Shown in pieces: positions 1-8,997 of a DNA stretch of 25,739 nt. The stretch is from NCBI GenBank assembly GCA_038239485.1, contig JBBSET010000053.1, forward strand, positions 1 to 25,739, read 5' to 3'. The notes beneath the pieces are model-generated. The model did not search any database. It saw only the letters and a list, made by a program, of their open reading frames with translations, and had not been told where the DNA came from. A program made the position numbers and the translations under genes. Positions within the stretch are counted from its first letter, which is position 1, and each line of letters starts with the position of its first letter. This DNA comes from DASQEH01 sp038239485. GTDB taxonomy: Bacteria > Actinomycetota > Actinomycetes > Propionibacteriales > Nocardioidaceae.

Positions 1-1023
1 GCGCTCGGCTTCCTGCCCGTTGACGACCTGTTGAAGCGACGCCTTCGCGGGCAGGTCGAGCAGCTCCTTGACGCGAGGGAGGAGCTCGTCGTGCATCAAC
101 GACCTCGGCAGAGGGACCTCGTGGAGGGTGTGGTTCTTCACCGGGCCGCGGAAGCCGGCTTGGCGCCGTGGGGTGATCCAGGAGCCGTTGACATGCACGT
201 AGCCGCGGTCGAAGAACACGTCGATTGCGCGAAGGGCGTTCTGCTCGCCCAGACGGAGACCGCCGAACCCGGCCACGCGAATCTTGGTGCCGAACAGCGG
301 GAGGCGGGTCATCAGCGGGTCGGTGCCCTCAGGACCGCACAAGAGATCGGCCGCGACGGCCATCGCGCGCACCTGGCGGGTCTCAGGTCGCAACCGCGGG
401 TCGACGTACTGCGCCGTCGCTCCGTGGAGCACGTTCGAGCGCCCGATCTCCAGGCCGTCGAGCGGGTCGATGCTGCGGTCGAGCCAGCCAAGGCGCCAGG
501 CGAGCTTGCGCATCGCGGCGAGCTGGCCGCGCAGGTCCTCGCGGCCGCGTTGGGAGAAGAGCGTCCGCGAGCCCTTCTCCATGACGAGACGGCTGTGGTC
601 GACCCGCCACTTGGTCACCGGCACGGCGCCGATGGTCGGTAGGATGTGCGCGTTGAGGCGGGACTCGCGCCCCTCCATCGTCCGCGGCTGTTTGCCGCGC
701 GCGATGCTGTCTTTGAGGTACTCCCCACCGAGCATGGCGATGGTGCGGGCGGTGCGGATGTCGGCGCCGGCGGGAGTCTCCCTCTCGGTGTCTAGCGCGG
801 CCTCTGCCTGGGCGAAGATCTTGCGCGCCTCCTCCTCGGAGTTGGCCCGACGCAGCACCCGCTTCCACGGCTCACCTACCCCGGCCGGCGCCCGGAACAT
901 CAGCTGATATTTCGTGCCGCCGGTCTCCGGCGCGTATAGCCGAACTCGCCAAGGCCGGCTGCTGCCGCCCAGAGTCCGCGGCTTGCCCTGCGCGAGCAGC
1001 GTGGGCTTCTTGCGAGGCGGCAT
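1..1023 (-). CDS. Site-specific tyrosine integrase, partial (C-terminus beyond left edge)
   Basis: A stop-free minus-strand frame runs from an ATG at 1023 to the window edge, giving 341 codons with no end. Residues 1-80 are a basic N-terminal arm of the kind that contacts arm-type sites. Residues from about 90 to 190 form the SAM-like core-binding domain (ILPTIGAVPVTKW region). The catalytic domain begins around residue 210 and contains GLRLGEQNAL, which carries the first catalytic arginine, and a later PVKNHTLHEVPLP segment that fits the beta-hairpin lysine and the strand leading to the HxxR box. The HxxR arginine and the nucleophilic tyrosine would lie beyond the edge, so activity cannot be judged. 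An AGGAGG box sits just upstream of the ATG. Such integrases usually lie at the end of a prophage or integrative element, so the element probably extends leftwards. The family call is secure; the type of element is unknown. Confidence 0.9.
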   Translation of the reverse strand, partial: MPPRKKPTLLAQGKPRTLGGSSRPWRVRLYAPETGGTKYQLMFRAPAGVGEPWKRVLRRANSEEEARKIFAQAEAALDTERETPAGADIRTARTIAMLGGEYLKDSIARGKQPRTMEGRESRLNAHILPTIGAVPVTKWRVDHSRLVMEKGSRTLFSQRGREDLRGQLAAMRKLAWRLGWLDRSIDPLDGLEIGRSNVLHGATAQYVDPRLRPETRQVRAMAVAADLLCGPEGTDPLMTRLPLFGTKIRVAGFGGLRLGEQNALRAIDVFFDRGYVHVNGSWITPRRQAGFRGPVKNHTLHEVPLPRSLMHDELLPRVKELLDLPAKASLQQVVNGQEAER

Positions 1024-1080
1024 CGGCGTCCCTCCTAAACTGGGGTGGTGGCCTTGAACCAGAGGCCCCGGGATCTGCTT

Positions 1081-1122
1081 CGTGTATCACTCTCGTGTAT
1101 CACTTGGTCCAGAATGATACAC
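1081..1122. repeat. Tandem 13-bp repeat with inverted copy between integrase and DUF255 gene
   Basis: CGTGTATCACTCT (1081-1093) is followed directly by CGTGTATCACTTG (1094-1106). An inverted partial copy, GATACAC, lies at 1116-1122, and a perfect inverted GTGATACAC at 1258-1266 inside the next gene. The block lies between the integrase start and the DUF255 start. It could be integrase arm-type sites, part of an att site, or an operator. The repeats are directly visible; the function is inference. Confidence 0.55.
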
Positions 1123-1148
1123 ATGCCACTCGTCAGGAGTCATGGGAA

Positions 1149-3127
<1,979 letters not shown>

Positions 3128-3131
<4 letters not shown>

Positions 3132-3862
3132 AGGACTACCGGTCGAACTACGACGTCGAGCGCCTCAAGCGGATCCTTGCCGCCGGGGGCTCAACGTCTC
3201 GATCCCAGGACCACGATGAGGCAACCTCCCTGGCCGAGGGTGGCCAGGACGGTCCCCGTTGGCCGACGGTACCTCCGCAAGACCGGTCGCCCAGCGTGCG
3301 CAGGCGCACGCTGGGCGGTCTCATGGTCGCTGCCGTCGTCGTCGTCGCCGTCGGCCCGCACTTCCTGCGCACCAGCCCGACGACGAATGCGGCCACCGAC
3401 CCCGCCAACGGCTTCAACTCGCCGGGCGTCTCCCAGGCGGCGTCTGCCAACCCCCTCATCAACCCCTGTCCGCAGGAGCCGGTACGGCTCGACGACCAGC
3501 CGCTGCCGACGGGTGAGCTTGCGACGGGAGCCGTGTCGGTTCGGTTGTGTCGCGCCATGCTGAACGGCCACCCGTCGCCCTGGGCCGCTCCTGTCGACGC
3601 CCTGGTGACCGATGTGGACGGCTTCGTCTACCAGGTCGACGCCCTGCCTGACGCTGGTGGGCGAAGCTGTCCGCCGGCTCGGGCACGTGGCGGCGAGCCC
3701 TTCACCCTCACCGTCAGCTACCCCGGTGGCCGCACTGTCCAGCTCTTCGGCACCGACTCGGCGTGCTCCGGGGTCCAGACTGGCGGCCATGTCGTGTCGC
3801 CGGACCGGCTGCTCGACGTCTTCCACCACCGACTCACCGAGCAGCGTGCCGGGACCCGCTGA
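3128..3862 (+). CDS. Membrane-anchored protein of unknown function, coupled to the DUF255 gene
   Basis: The 244-residue product starts at an ATG that overlaps the stop of the DUF255 gene (ATGA), so the two are probably translated together. Residues 1-60 are polar and charged. Residues 61-80 (LGGLMVAAVVVVAVGPHFL) form one transmembrane segment, with arginines on the N-terminal side suggesting a cytoplasmic N-terminus. The rest, about 165 residues, would lie outside the membrane and contains several cysteines (in NPCPQEP, RLCRAM, RSCPPA, DSACSG) that could form disulfides. I recognise no catalytic motif. Codon usage matches the neighbours. A partner role with the thioredoxin-fold protein is possible from the coupling but is only a guess. 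Confidence 0.8.
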
Positions 3863-3868
3863 GCACCG

Positions 3869-4537
3869 TCAGCGCCCGCCGTACACGATCATCGAGACCC
3901 CCACATAGTGGGCTGCGAAGGCGACGATGGTGAGGCTGTGGAACACCTCGTGGAAGCCGAACCACCGAGGGATGGGGTTGGGGCGTTTCAGCCCGTAGAC
4001 CAGGCCGCCCAGGGAGTAGAGGGCGCCGCCGACGATGATGAGCGTGAGAACGGCGGGTCCGGCCGTCTTCGCGAAGTCGCCGAGCCAGAAGATCGAGGCC
4101 CAGCCGAGGGCGATGTAGACCGGCAGGTACAGCCATCGCGGAGCGCCGATCCAGAAGATCCGGAAGCCGATCCCGAGCAGCGCTCCGCCCCAGACAAGGC
4201 TGAGCAGGATCCGCGCGTTGGTGCCGTCGAGCAGGGTCAACGCGAACGGCGTGTAGGTGCCGGCGATGAGCAGAAAGATGGTCGAGTGGTCGAGCCGTCG
4301 CAGCACCCCGTGCCACCGCGGCCCCCATCGGCCGCGATGAAAGAGCGCCGAGCTTCCGAACAGCATTGACGATGTCACCGCGAAGACCGCTGTGGCGATC
4401 CGGTCCTTCTCCGGCGACAACACCACCAGCACGACACCGGCCACCACACTCAGCGGGAAGGTCACCAGATGTAGCCAGCCGCGCAGCTTCGGCTTGATCT
4501 CGCGAGCGGCCTCTTTGAGTCGCTCGGTGGTGGGCAT
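3869..4537 (-). CDS. trhA: Hemolysin III family (TrhA/PAQR-like) membrane protein
   Basis: The 222-residue product has seven hydrophobic segments and the family signatures: SALFHRG near the second segment, LDHSTIFLLIAGTYTPF in the middle, and HEVFHSLTIVAFAAHYVGV at the end. The conserved histidines and aspartate are those that bind metal in the PAQR/hemolysin III superfamily. Bacterial members are linked to membrane energetics or fluidity rather than proven haemolysis. I start at ATG 4537 (MPTTERLKEAA); a TTG at 4564 would add nine residues. The gene is divergent from the Z-isoprenyl synthase and ends 6 bases from the convergent membrane-anchored gene. Rv1085c occupies the same place in M. 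tuberculosis, from memory. Confidence 0.92.
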   Translation of the reverse strand: MPTTERLKEAAREIKPKLRGWLHLVTFPLSVVAGVVLVVLSPEKDRIATAVFAVTSSMLFGSSALFHRGRWGPRWHGVLRRLDHSTIFLLIAGTYTPFALTLLDGTNARILLSLVWGGALLGIGFRIFWIGAPRWLYLPVYIALGWASIFWLGDFAKTAGPAVLTLIIVGGALYSLGGLVYGLKRPNPIPRWFGFHEVFHSLTIVAFAAHYVGVSMIVYGGR

Positions 4538-4648
4538 GGACACGCAGATAACGGTAGAGGGCAAAACTGAGAGCAGACGCAGTAACCTGGGGATTGTGAC
4601 GTGAGGTATTCCGTCGCGCTATCTTCGGGCGGAAGCGGAGGCCTGGTT

Positions 4649-5416
4649 GTGAGCTCGTCGCTCGGTTCGGTCCTCTATGACCTGTATGAGCGACGTCTGC
4701 TGCGGCGGCTGTCCCCCGAGCAGATCCCCGGCCACATCGGTGTGATGTGCGACGGCAACCGACGCTGGGCGCGGGCCTTCGGCGAGGAGGTCGAAGGCGG
4801 GTACGTCGCCGGCGCCGACAAGATCGAGGAGTTTCTCGGCTGGTGTGACCAGCTCGGCGTCCAGCTGGTCACCCTCTGGCTGCTGTCGACCGACAACCTG
4901 GGCCGGCCGGCCGAGCAGGTCGGACCGCTGCTGGGCGTCATCGAGGACCTGGTCGAGGAGCTCGCGTCGACCGGCCGCTGGCGGATCCTTCCGGTGGGTG
5001 CGTTGGACATGCTGCCGTCCTCGACCGCAGAGCGGCTCAAGAAGTCAGCAGAGTCGACGGCTGAGGTCGAGGGGATGGCGGTGAACATCGCGGTCGCCTA
5101 CGGAGGCCGGCGTGAGCTGGCGGACGCCGTGCGCTCACTACTGCACGAGCACGCGGCTCAGGGCACCACGATCGAGGAGCTGGCGGAGTTCATCGACGTC
5201 GAGCACATCGCCGAGCATCTGTACACGCGCGGTCAACCCGACCCTGACCTGGTCATCCGCACCTCCGGCGAGCAGCGGATGTCGGGGTTCTTGCTGTGGC
5301 AGAGCGCCCACAGCGAGTTCTACTTCTGCGAGGCCATGTGGCCCGACTTCCGGCGCACCGACTTCCTTCGGGCGATCCGTGATTACGCGGCTCGAAACCG
5401 CCGCTTCGGCACGTAA
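4649..5416 (+). CDS. uppS: Short-chain cis (Z)-isoprenyl diphosphate synthase, UppS family
   Basis: The enzyme condenses isopentenyl diphosphate onto an allylic diphosphate in cis; products feed polyprenyl-phosphate carriers for cell-wall synthesis. Visible signatures are GHIGVMCDGNRRWARAFG with the catalytic aspartate at D35, the NIAVAYGGRRELADAV block, and the C-terminal RTSGEQRMSGFLLWQ and EFYFCEAMWPDF segments that bind diphosphate and magnesium. GTG 4649 gives 255 residues and has a GCGGAGG box seven bases upstream; an earlier GTG at 4601 adds 16 low-complexity residues. Length and N-terminus (VLYDLYERRLLRRL) resemble M. tuberculosis Rv1086, a short-chain omega,E,Z-farnesyl diphosphate synthase. 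The exact chain length made here cannot be read from sequence. IspH, which makes its substrate, lies further along. Confidence 0.93.
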   Translation: MSSSLGSVLYDLYERRLLRRLSPEQIPGHIGVMCDGNRRWARAFGEEVEGGYVAGADKIEEFLGWCDQLGVQLVTLWLLSTDNLGRPAEQVGPLLGVIEDLVEELASTGRWRILPVGALDMLPSSTAERLKKSAESTAEVEGMAVNIAVAYGGRRELADAVRSLLHEHAAQGTTIEELAEFIDVEHIAEHLYTRGQPDPDLVIRTSGEQRMSGFLLWQSAHSEFYFCEAMWPDFRRTDFLRAIRDYAARNRRFGT

Positions 5417-5531
5417 CGGTCAGCAGACATTTGGCGTGTCGTCACCGGCGCGACTTGTTCGCGTCGTAGCGTCGTTGCTGACGGCGGGCGACCAGCCCGG
5501 CGTCGCGGGAGGCCCACTGTGCATCACCCGT

Positions 5532-5593
5532 TGGGGCAGGCATCGTGCCCCAGGGCGAGCAGATCCCGGCCCGACTGACCAGTCAGGGCCGGG
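5532..5593 (+). other. Two strong hairpins in the phoH2 leader
   Basis: Hairpin 1 pairs TGGGGCA (5532-5538) with TGCCCCA (5546-5552) around a 7-base loop. Hairpin 2 pairs CCCGGCCC (5565-5572) with GGGCCGGG (5586-5593), then after a one-base bulge GACT (5573-5576) with AGTC (5581-5584) around a GACC loop. Both lie upstream of the preferred phoH2 start at 5629. They could be leader-RNA structure or the end of an uppS transcript; neither has a T-tract. Confidence 0.55.
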
Positions 5594-5628
5594 CGGGCGA
5601 TGCGCGCACGGTCCGCGAGAGGACCACC

Positions 5629-7011
5629 GTGGCACGTGACGACGGTACGACCGCCAGCCCCCGCGCCGCCGAGGCACGTCGCTACCGGCAGGCGCGGGCG
5701 ACGGCGAAGACGAGCACCTCGACGACCAAGACGTATGTCCTCGACACCAGTGTGCTGCTGGCCGATCCGGGGGCGCTGAAGCGATTCCACGAGCACGAGG
5801 TCGTGCTGCCCATCGTCGTCGTCAGCGAGCTCGAAGCCAAACGTGCCCATCCCGAGCTCGGCTACTTCGCGCGGGCGGCGCTGCGGGGCCTCGACGAGCT
5901 CCGGATCCTGCACGGTCGACTCGATGCGCCCGTCCCCATCGGCGACGACGGAGGCACGCTGCGCGTCGAGCTCAACCACAGCGACCCGTCGGTCCTGCCG
6001 ACCGGTTTCCGGCTCGGAGACAACGACACCCGGATCTTGTCGGTGGCCCTGAACCTGCGTGCGGAGGGCGCCGATGTGACGCTGGTCTCGAAGGACCTGC
6101 CGATGCGGGTCAAGGCGTCCTCCGTCGGTATTCCTGCGCAGGAGTACCTGGCCGAGCTCGCCGTCGAGAGCGGCTACACCGGGATGAACGAGATCGACGT
6201 CACCGGCGCCGACGTCGACACGCTCTACGTTGAGGGCGTTCTGGACCTGCCGGCCGCCCGCGACCTGCCGTGCCACTGCGGGCTGGTGCTGCTGTCGGAG
6301 CGTGGCAGCGCCCTGGGCAGGGTCACGTCCGACAAGCAGGTCCGCCTCATCCGCGGTGACCGTGAGGCGTTCGGTCTGCGTGGCCGTTCGGCCGAGCAGC
6401 GGATCGCTCTCGACCTGCTCCTCGACCCCGACATCGGCATCGTGTCGCTCGGCGGGCGTGCGGGTACCGGAAAGTCCGCCCTGGCGCTGTGCGCGGGCCT
6501 CGAGGCCGTCTTGGAGCGCCGCCAGCACAAGAAGGTCGTGGTCTTCCGGCCACTCTTCGCCGTCGGCGGGCAGGAGCTCGGCTATCTGCCCGGCAGCGAG
6601 TCCGAGAAGATGCAGCCGTGGGCGCAGGCGGTGTTCGACACGCTCGGCGCCGTGGCGAGCGCCGACGTCATCGACGAGGTGCTGGGCAGGGGGCTGCTGG
6701 AGGTGCTGCCGCTGACGCACATCCGCGGTCGGTCCCTCCATGATGCGTACGTCGTCGTCGACGAGGCACAGTCGCTAGAACGCAACGTCTTGCTGACGGT
6801 CCTGTCGAGGGTCGGGGCGAACTCCCGGGTCGTGCTCACCCATGATGTCGCCCAGCGCGACAACCTCCGCGTCGGGCGCCACGACGGGGTGGTGGCCGTC
6901 GTCGAGAAGCTCAAGGGTCACCCGCTCTTCGCCCATGTCACCCTCACCCGATCCGAGCGCTCGCCGATCGCAGCACTCGTGACCGAGATGCTCGAGGATG
7001 TGACCGTGTAA
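5629..7011 (+). CDS. phoH2: PhoH2: PIN-domain ribonuclease fused to PhoH ATPase/RNA helicase
   Basis: The 460-residue product combines two domains. An N-terminal PIN domain (residues 35-160) has the acidic sites of the fold, starting at YVLDTSVLLADP with D39, then SELEAKR, and later DTRILSVALN and VSKDLPMRVKA. The C-terminal PhoH ATPase has the Walker A motif GGRAGTGKS (275-283) and Walker B VVVDEAQSL with D378 and E379, followed by SRVVLTHDVAQRD. Mycobacterial PhoH2 is an ATP-dependent RNA-unwinding ribonuclease encoded with a small upstream antitoxin, PhoAT. I chose GTG 5629 because GAGAGGA precedes it by 5 bases; GTG 5545 lies inside hairpin 1 and adds unconserved residues. A 67-codon frame (5436-5639) overlaps the start and could be a PhoAT equivalent, but its coding nature is unproven. 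Confidence 0.92.
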   Translation: MARDDGTTASPRAAEARRYRQARATAKTSTSTTKTYVLDTSVLLADPGALKRFHEHEVVLPIVVVSELEAKRAHPELGYFARAALRGLDELRILHGRLDAPVPIGDDGGTLRVELNHSDPSVLPTGFRLGDNDTRILSVALNLRAEGADVTLVSKDLPMRVKASSVGIPAQEYLAELAVESGYTGMNEIDVTGADVDTLYVEGVLDLPAARDLPCHCGLVLLSERGSALGRVTSDKQVRLIRGDREAFGLRGRSAEQRIALDLLLDPDIGIVSLGGRAGTGKSALALCAGLEAVLERRQHKKVVVFRPLFAVGGQELGYLPGSESEKMQPWAQAVFDTLGAVASADVIDEVLGRGLLEVLPLTHIRGRSLHDAYVVVDEAQSLERNVLLTVLSRVGANSRVVLTHDVAQRDNLRVGRHDGVVAVVEKLKGHPLFAHVTLTRSERSPIAALVTEMLEDVTV

Positions 7012-7046
7012 ATTTGGGCCGAACTCCGGTCACAGAGGACGCACAG

Positions 7047-8156
7047 ATGGTCGCCATCGAGCTCAGGAATGTCGTCAAGACGTATGACGACGGCACAACT
7101 GCTCTCGACGGAATCAATCTGGAGGTCGACGACGGCGAGTTCATGGTCCTCGTCGGGCCGTCGGGCTCCGGGAAGTCGACCCTGCTCAGGGTCGTGGCCG
7201 GCCTCGAGCCGATCAGTTCCGGTGACATCCTGCTCGGTGGGCGGGTGGCGACCGCCGAGACGCCGCACGAGCGCAATCTCGCGATGGTGTTCCAGTCGTA
7301 CGCGCTGTACCCGCATCTGAGCGTGTACGAGAACATCGCGTTCCCGCTGCGGTTCGGTAGGGAGTTCAACAAGCGAGAGATCGACACCCTCGTGAAGGAG
7401 GCGAGCCGGACCCTCGAGCTCGACGACATCCTCGACCGGAAACCGGCGGGTCTGTCCGGCGGGCAGCGCCAACGGGTGGCGATGGCACGGGCGATGGTAC
7501 GCGACGTCCAGGCGCTCTTGCTGGATGAGCCGCTGTCGAACCTCGATGCGCAGATGCGGCGTCAGATGCGGGCCGACATCTCCTGGCTCCAGAAGCGGCT
7601 CGGGGTGACCACGCTCTACGTCACCCACGACCAGTCCGAGGCGATGCAGCTCGGCGACCGGGTGGCAGTTCTCGAGAGCGGGTCCGTGCAGCAGGTGGCG
7701 ACCCCTCAGGATCTCCAGCGTCATCCCGCGAACCTGTTCGTGGCTGGCTTCATCGGCTCCCCTCCCATGAGCTTCCTGCCGGCGACGGTGAGGGGAGACG
7801 TCGTCGAGCTGCCGTTCGCCTGGCTGAAGATCTCCACGGAGAAGGCGGCCCGGGTCTGGGGCCGCGAGCAGCTGATCGTGGGGGTCCGCCCCGAGCACGT
7901 CGAGTTGGCCGCGATGGCGCGGACCGACCACAAGTACGCCAGGATCCCGCAGGGCGTTCCGGCCAACGTGCCGGCTCATCTGGCGGAGTACGAGAAGGAG
8001 CTGAGCAGCGGCTGGCTGCATACCGCGTTCGACTTCCGGACCGAGTTCACGGGGCGCGTGGTCGAGCGTGGCCGCGACGAGCTGTATCTCAATGCCGCAT
8101 CGCTGCATCTGTTCGATCCGGTCACCGGCTGCAACCTGACGCAGGGTGTTGACTGA
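7047..8156 (+). CDS. ABC transporter ATP-binding protein, MsiK/UgpC/MalK type
   Basis: This 369-residue ATPase belongs to the carbohydrate-uptake importers. It shows Walker A GPSGSGKST (37-45), the Q-loop Q83, signature LSGGQRQR (136-143), Walker B ALLLDEP (D160, E161), H-loop H194, and a C-terminal regulatory TOBE/OB-like region from about residue 240 (PPMSFLPATV, VGVRPEHVEL). Start ATG 7047 has GAGGA at 7035-7039; an earlier start at 7014 adds 11 unconserved residues. There is no permease or binding-protein gene nearby. In actinobacteria such orphan ATPases (MsiK) serve several sugar transporters encoded elsewhere, and that is the likely role here. The segment after VELAAMARTD (HKYARIPQGVPANVPAHLAEYEKEL) looks like a lineage-specific insertion. 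The specific sugars cannot be read from sequence. Confidence 0.9.
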   Translation: MVAIELRNVVKTYDDGTTALDGINLEVDDGEFMVLVGPSGSGKSTLLRVVAGLEPISSGDILLGGRVATAETPHERNLAMVFQSYALYPHLSVYENIAFPLRFGREFNKREIDTLVKEASRTLELDDILDRKPAGLSGGQRQRVAMARAMVRDVQALLLDEPLSNLDAQMRRQMRADISWLQKRLGVTTLYVTHDQSEAMQLGDRVAVLESGSVQQVATPQDLQRHPANLFVAGFIGSPPMSFLPATVRGDVVELPFAWLKISTEKAARVWGREQLIVGVRPEHVELAAMARTDHKYARIPQGVPANVPAHLAEYEKELSSGWLHTAFDFRTEFTGRVVERGRDELYLNAASLHLFDPVTGCNLTQGVD

Positions 8157-8249
8157 GTCACAGAATCGTTACCAATTTGAAATAAAGGCGGCGACCCCTC
8201 AGGCTGGGCCGAGGCTTTCGACTCAATCGAGTCTCCCTACGACTCAGGA

Positions 8250-8966
8250 GTGGTCCTTCTGTCCGGCCGTCACGCTGCCCCGCGCCACAGAGCGCGTCGA
8301 TCGCCCGTCCGAATGATGTCGAGGAAACTGGCCGGCGCCGCCGGAGCTTCCAAGCTCACCGCCGCAGCAGCCGTGATCGGCGCCACGGGAGCGGCCGTCG
8401 GTATCGGCGCGGTCGCCGCGTCGGCGGGGGGCCAGACCGGCGATGTCGCGCTTGTCCCGTCACCTTCGACTTCGTCAACCGATCCTTCCATCCAGGCTGC
8501 CCTGAAGGCTCGCGCCAACGATGGCACGCATGACGCCGGTACACAGGTGAGCCGCGGGGAGGCACGGCCGCCACTGCTCACCTCAGTGCAACGAGCGGTG
8601 AAGGCGCGCGCCATGCCGCCGGTCCGCCAGGACGTCTCCGGGGCCGTGACGGAGACGGTCACCCCTACCGACCCACGTGACATCGCGATGGGCATGCTGA
8701 AGCGCTACGGCTGGAGCAGTGACCAGTTCTCCTGCCTGAACGAGATCTACATCCACGAGAGCAACTGGGACCCCTCAGCCGAGAACCCCTCGTCCGGGGC
8801 GTACGGCATCCCGCAGGCGCTGCCCGGCGACAAGATGGCGACAGCCGGCTCGGACTGGCAGACCAATCCCACCACCCAGATCGCCTGGGGTCTTGCCTAC
8901 ATCAAGGATCGCTACGGTTCCCCCTGCGGGGCCTGGGGATACTGGCAGTACCACAGCTCGTACTGA
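8250..8966 (+). CDS. Secreted lysozyme-fold (transglycosylase-like) cell-wall protein
   Basis: The product is about 235-238 residues. It has a basic N-terminus, a hydrophobic secretion segment (AAAAVIGATGAAVGIGAVAAS, residues 38-58), a low-complexity linker to about residue 140, and a C-terminal lysozyme-like domain. That domain contains YIHESNWDPSAENPSSGAYGIPQ with the likely catalytic glutamate at E170, then TNPTTQIAWGLAYIKDRYG and a terminal GYWQYH. The closest description is the transglycosylase SLT or aggregation-promoting-factor C-terminal domain; it probably cleaves peptidoglycan glycan chains outside the cell. The coordinate given is a GTG at 8250 that overlaps the AGGAG box (8246-8250); a CTG at 8259 would be better spaced and starts the common LSGRHAAPR N-terminus. 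ATG 8313 is a third option. The leader holds GACTC repeats but no recognisable riboswitch. Confidence 0.87.
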   Translation: MVLLSGRHAAPRHRARRSPVRMMSRKLAGAAGASKLTAAAAVIGATGAAVGIGAVAASAGGQTGDVALVPSPSTSSTDPSIQAALKARANDGTHDAGTQVSRGEARPPLLTSVQRAVKARAMPPVRQDVSGAVTETVTPTDPRDIAMGMLKRYGWSSDQFSCLNEIYIHESNWDPSAENPSSGAYGIPQALPGDKMATAGSDWQTNPTTQIAWGLAYIKDRYGSPCGAWGYWQYHSSY

Positions 8967-8997
8967 GCCGAGGGACGACCTGACGGTTGTCGTCGGA

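Noticed and set aside
383..1090. Minus-strand frames at 383-868 and 872-1090 (161 and 72 residues)
   Set aside because: They are in a different frame from the integrase, which reads through the whole region without stops; their arginine- and proline-rich products have no family features.
1030..1110. tRNA gene as the integrase attachment site
   Set aside because: GGTTCAAGG on the minus strand recalls a T-loop, but no acceptor, D or anticodon arms can be built around it.
8157..8250. Possible c-di-AMP (ydaO type) riboswitch ahead of the lysozyme-fold gene
   Set aside because: Actinobacterial wall-hydrolase genes often have one, but this leader is too short and lacks the conserved GGGGAACC core. 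A single GTTACC half-site resembles an MtrA site but has no second half.
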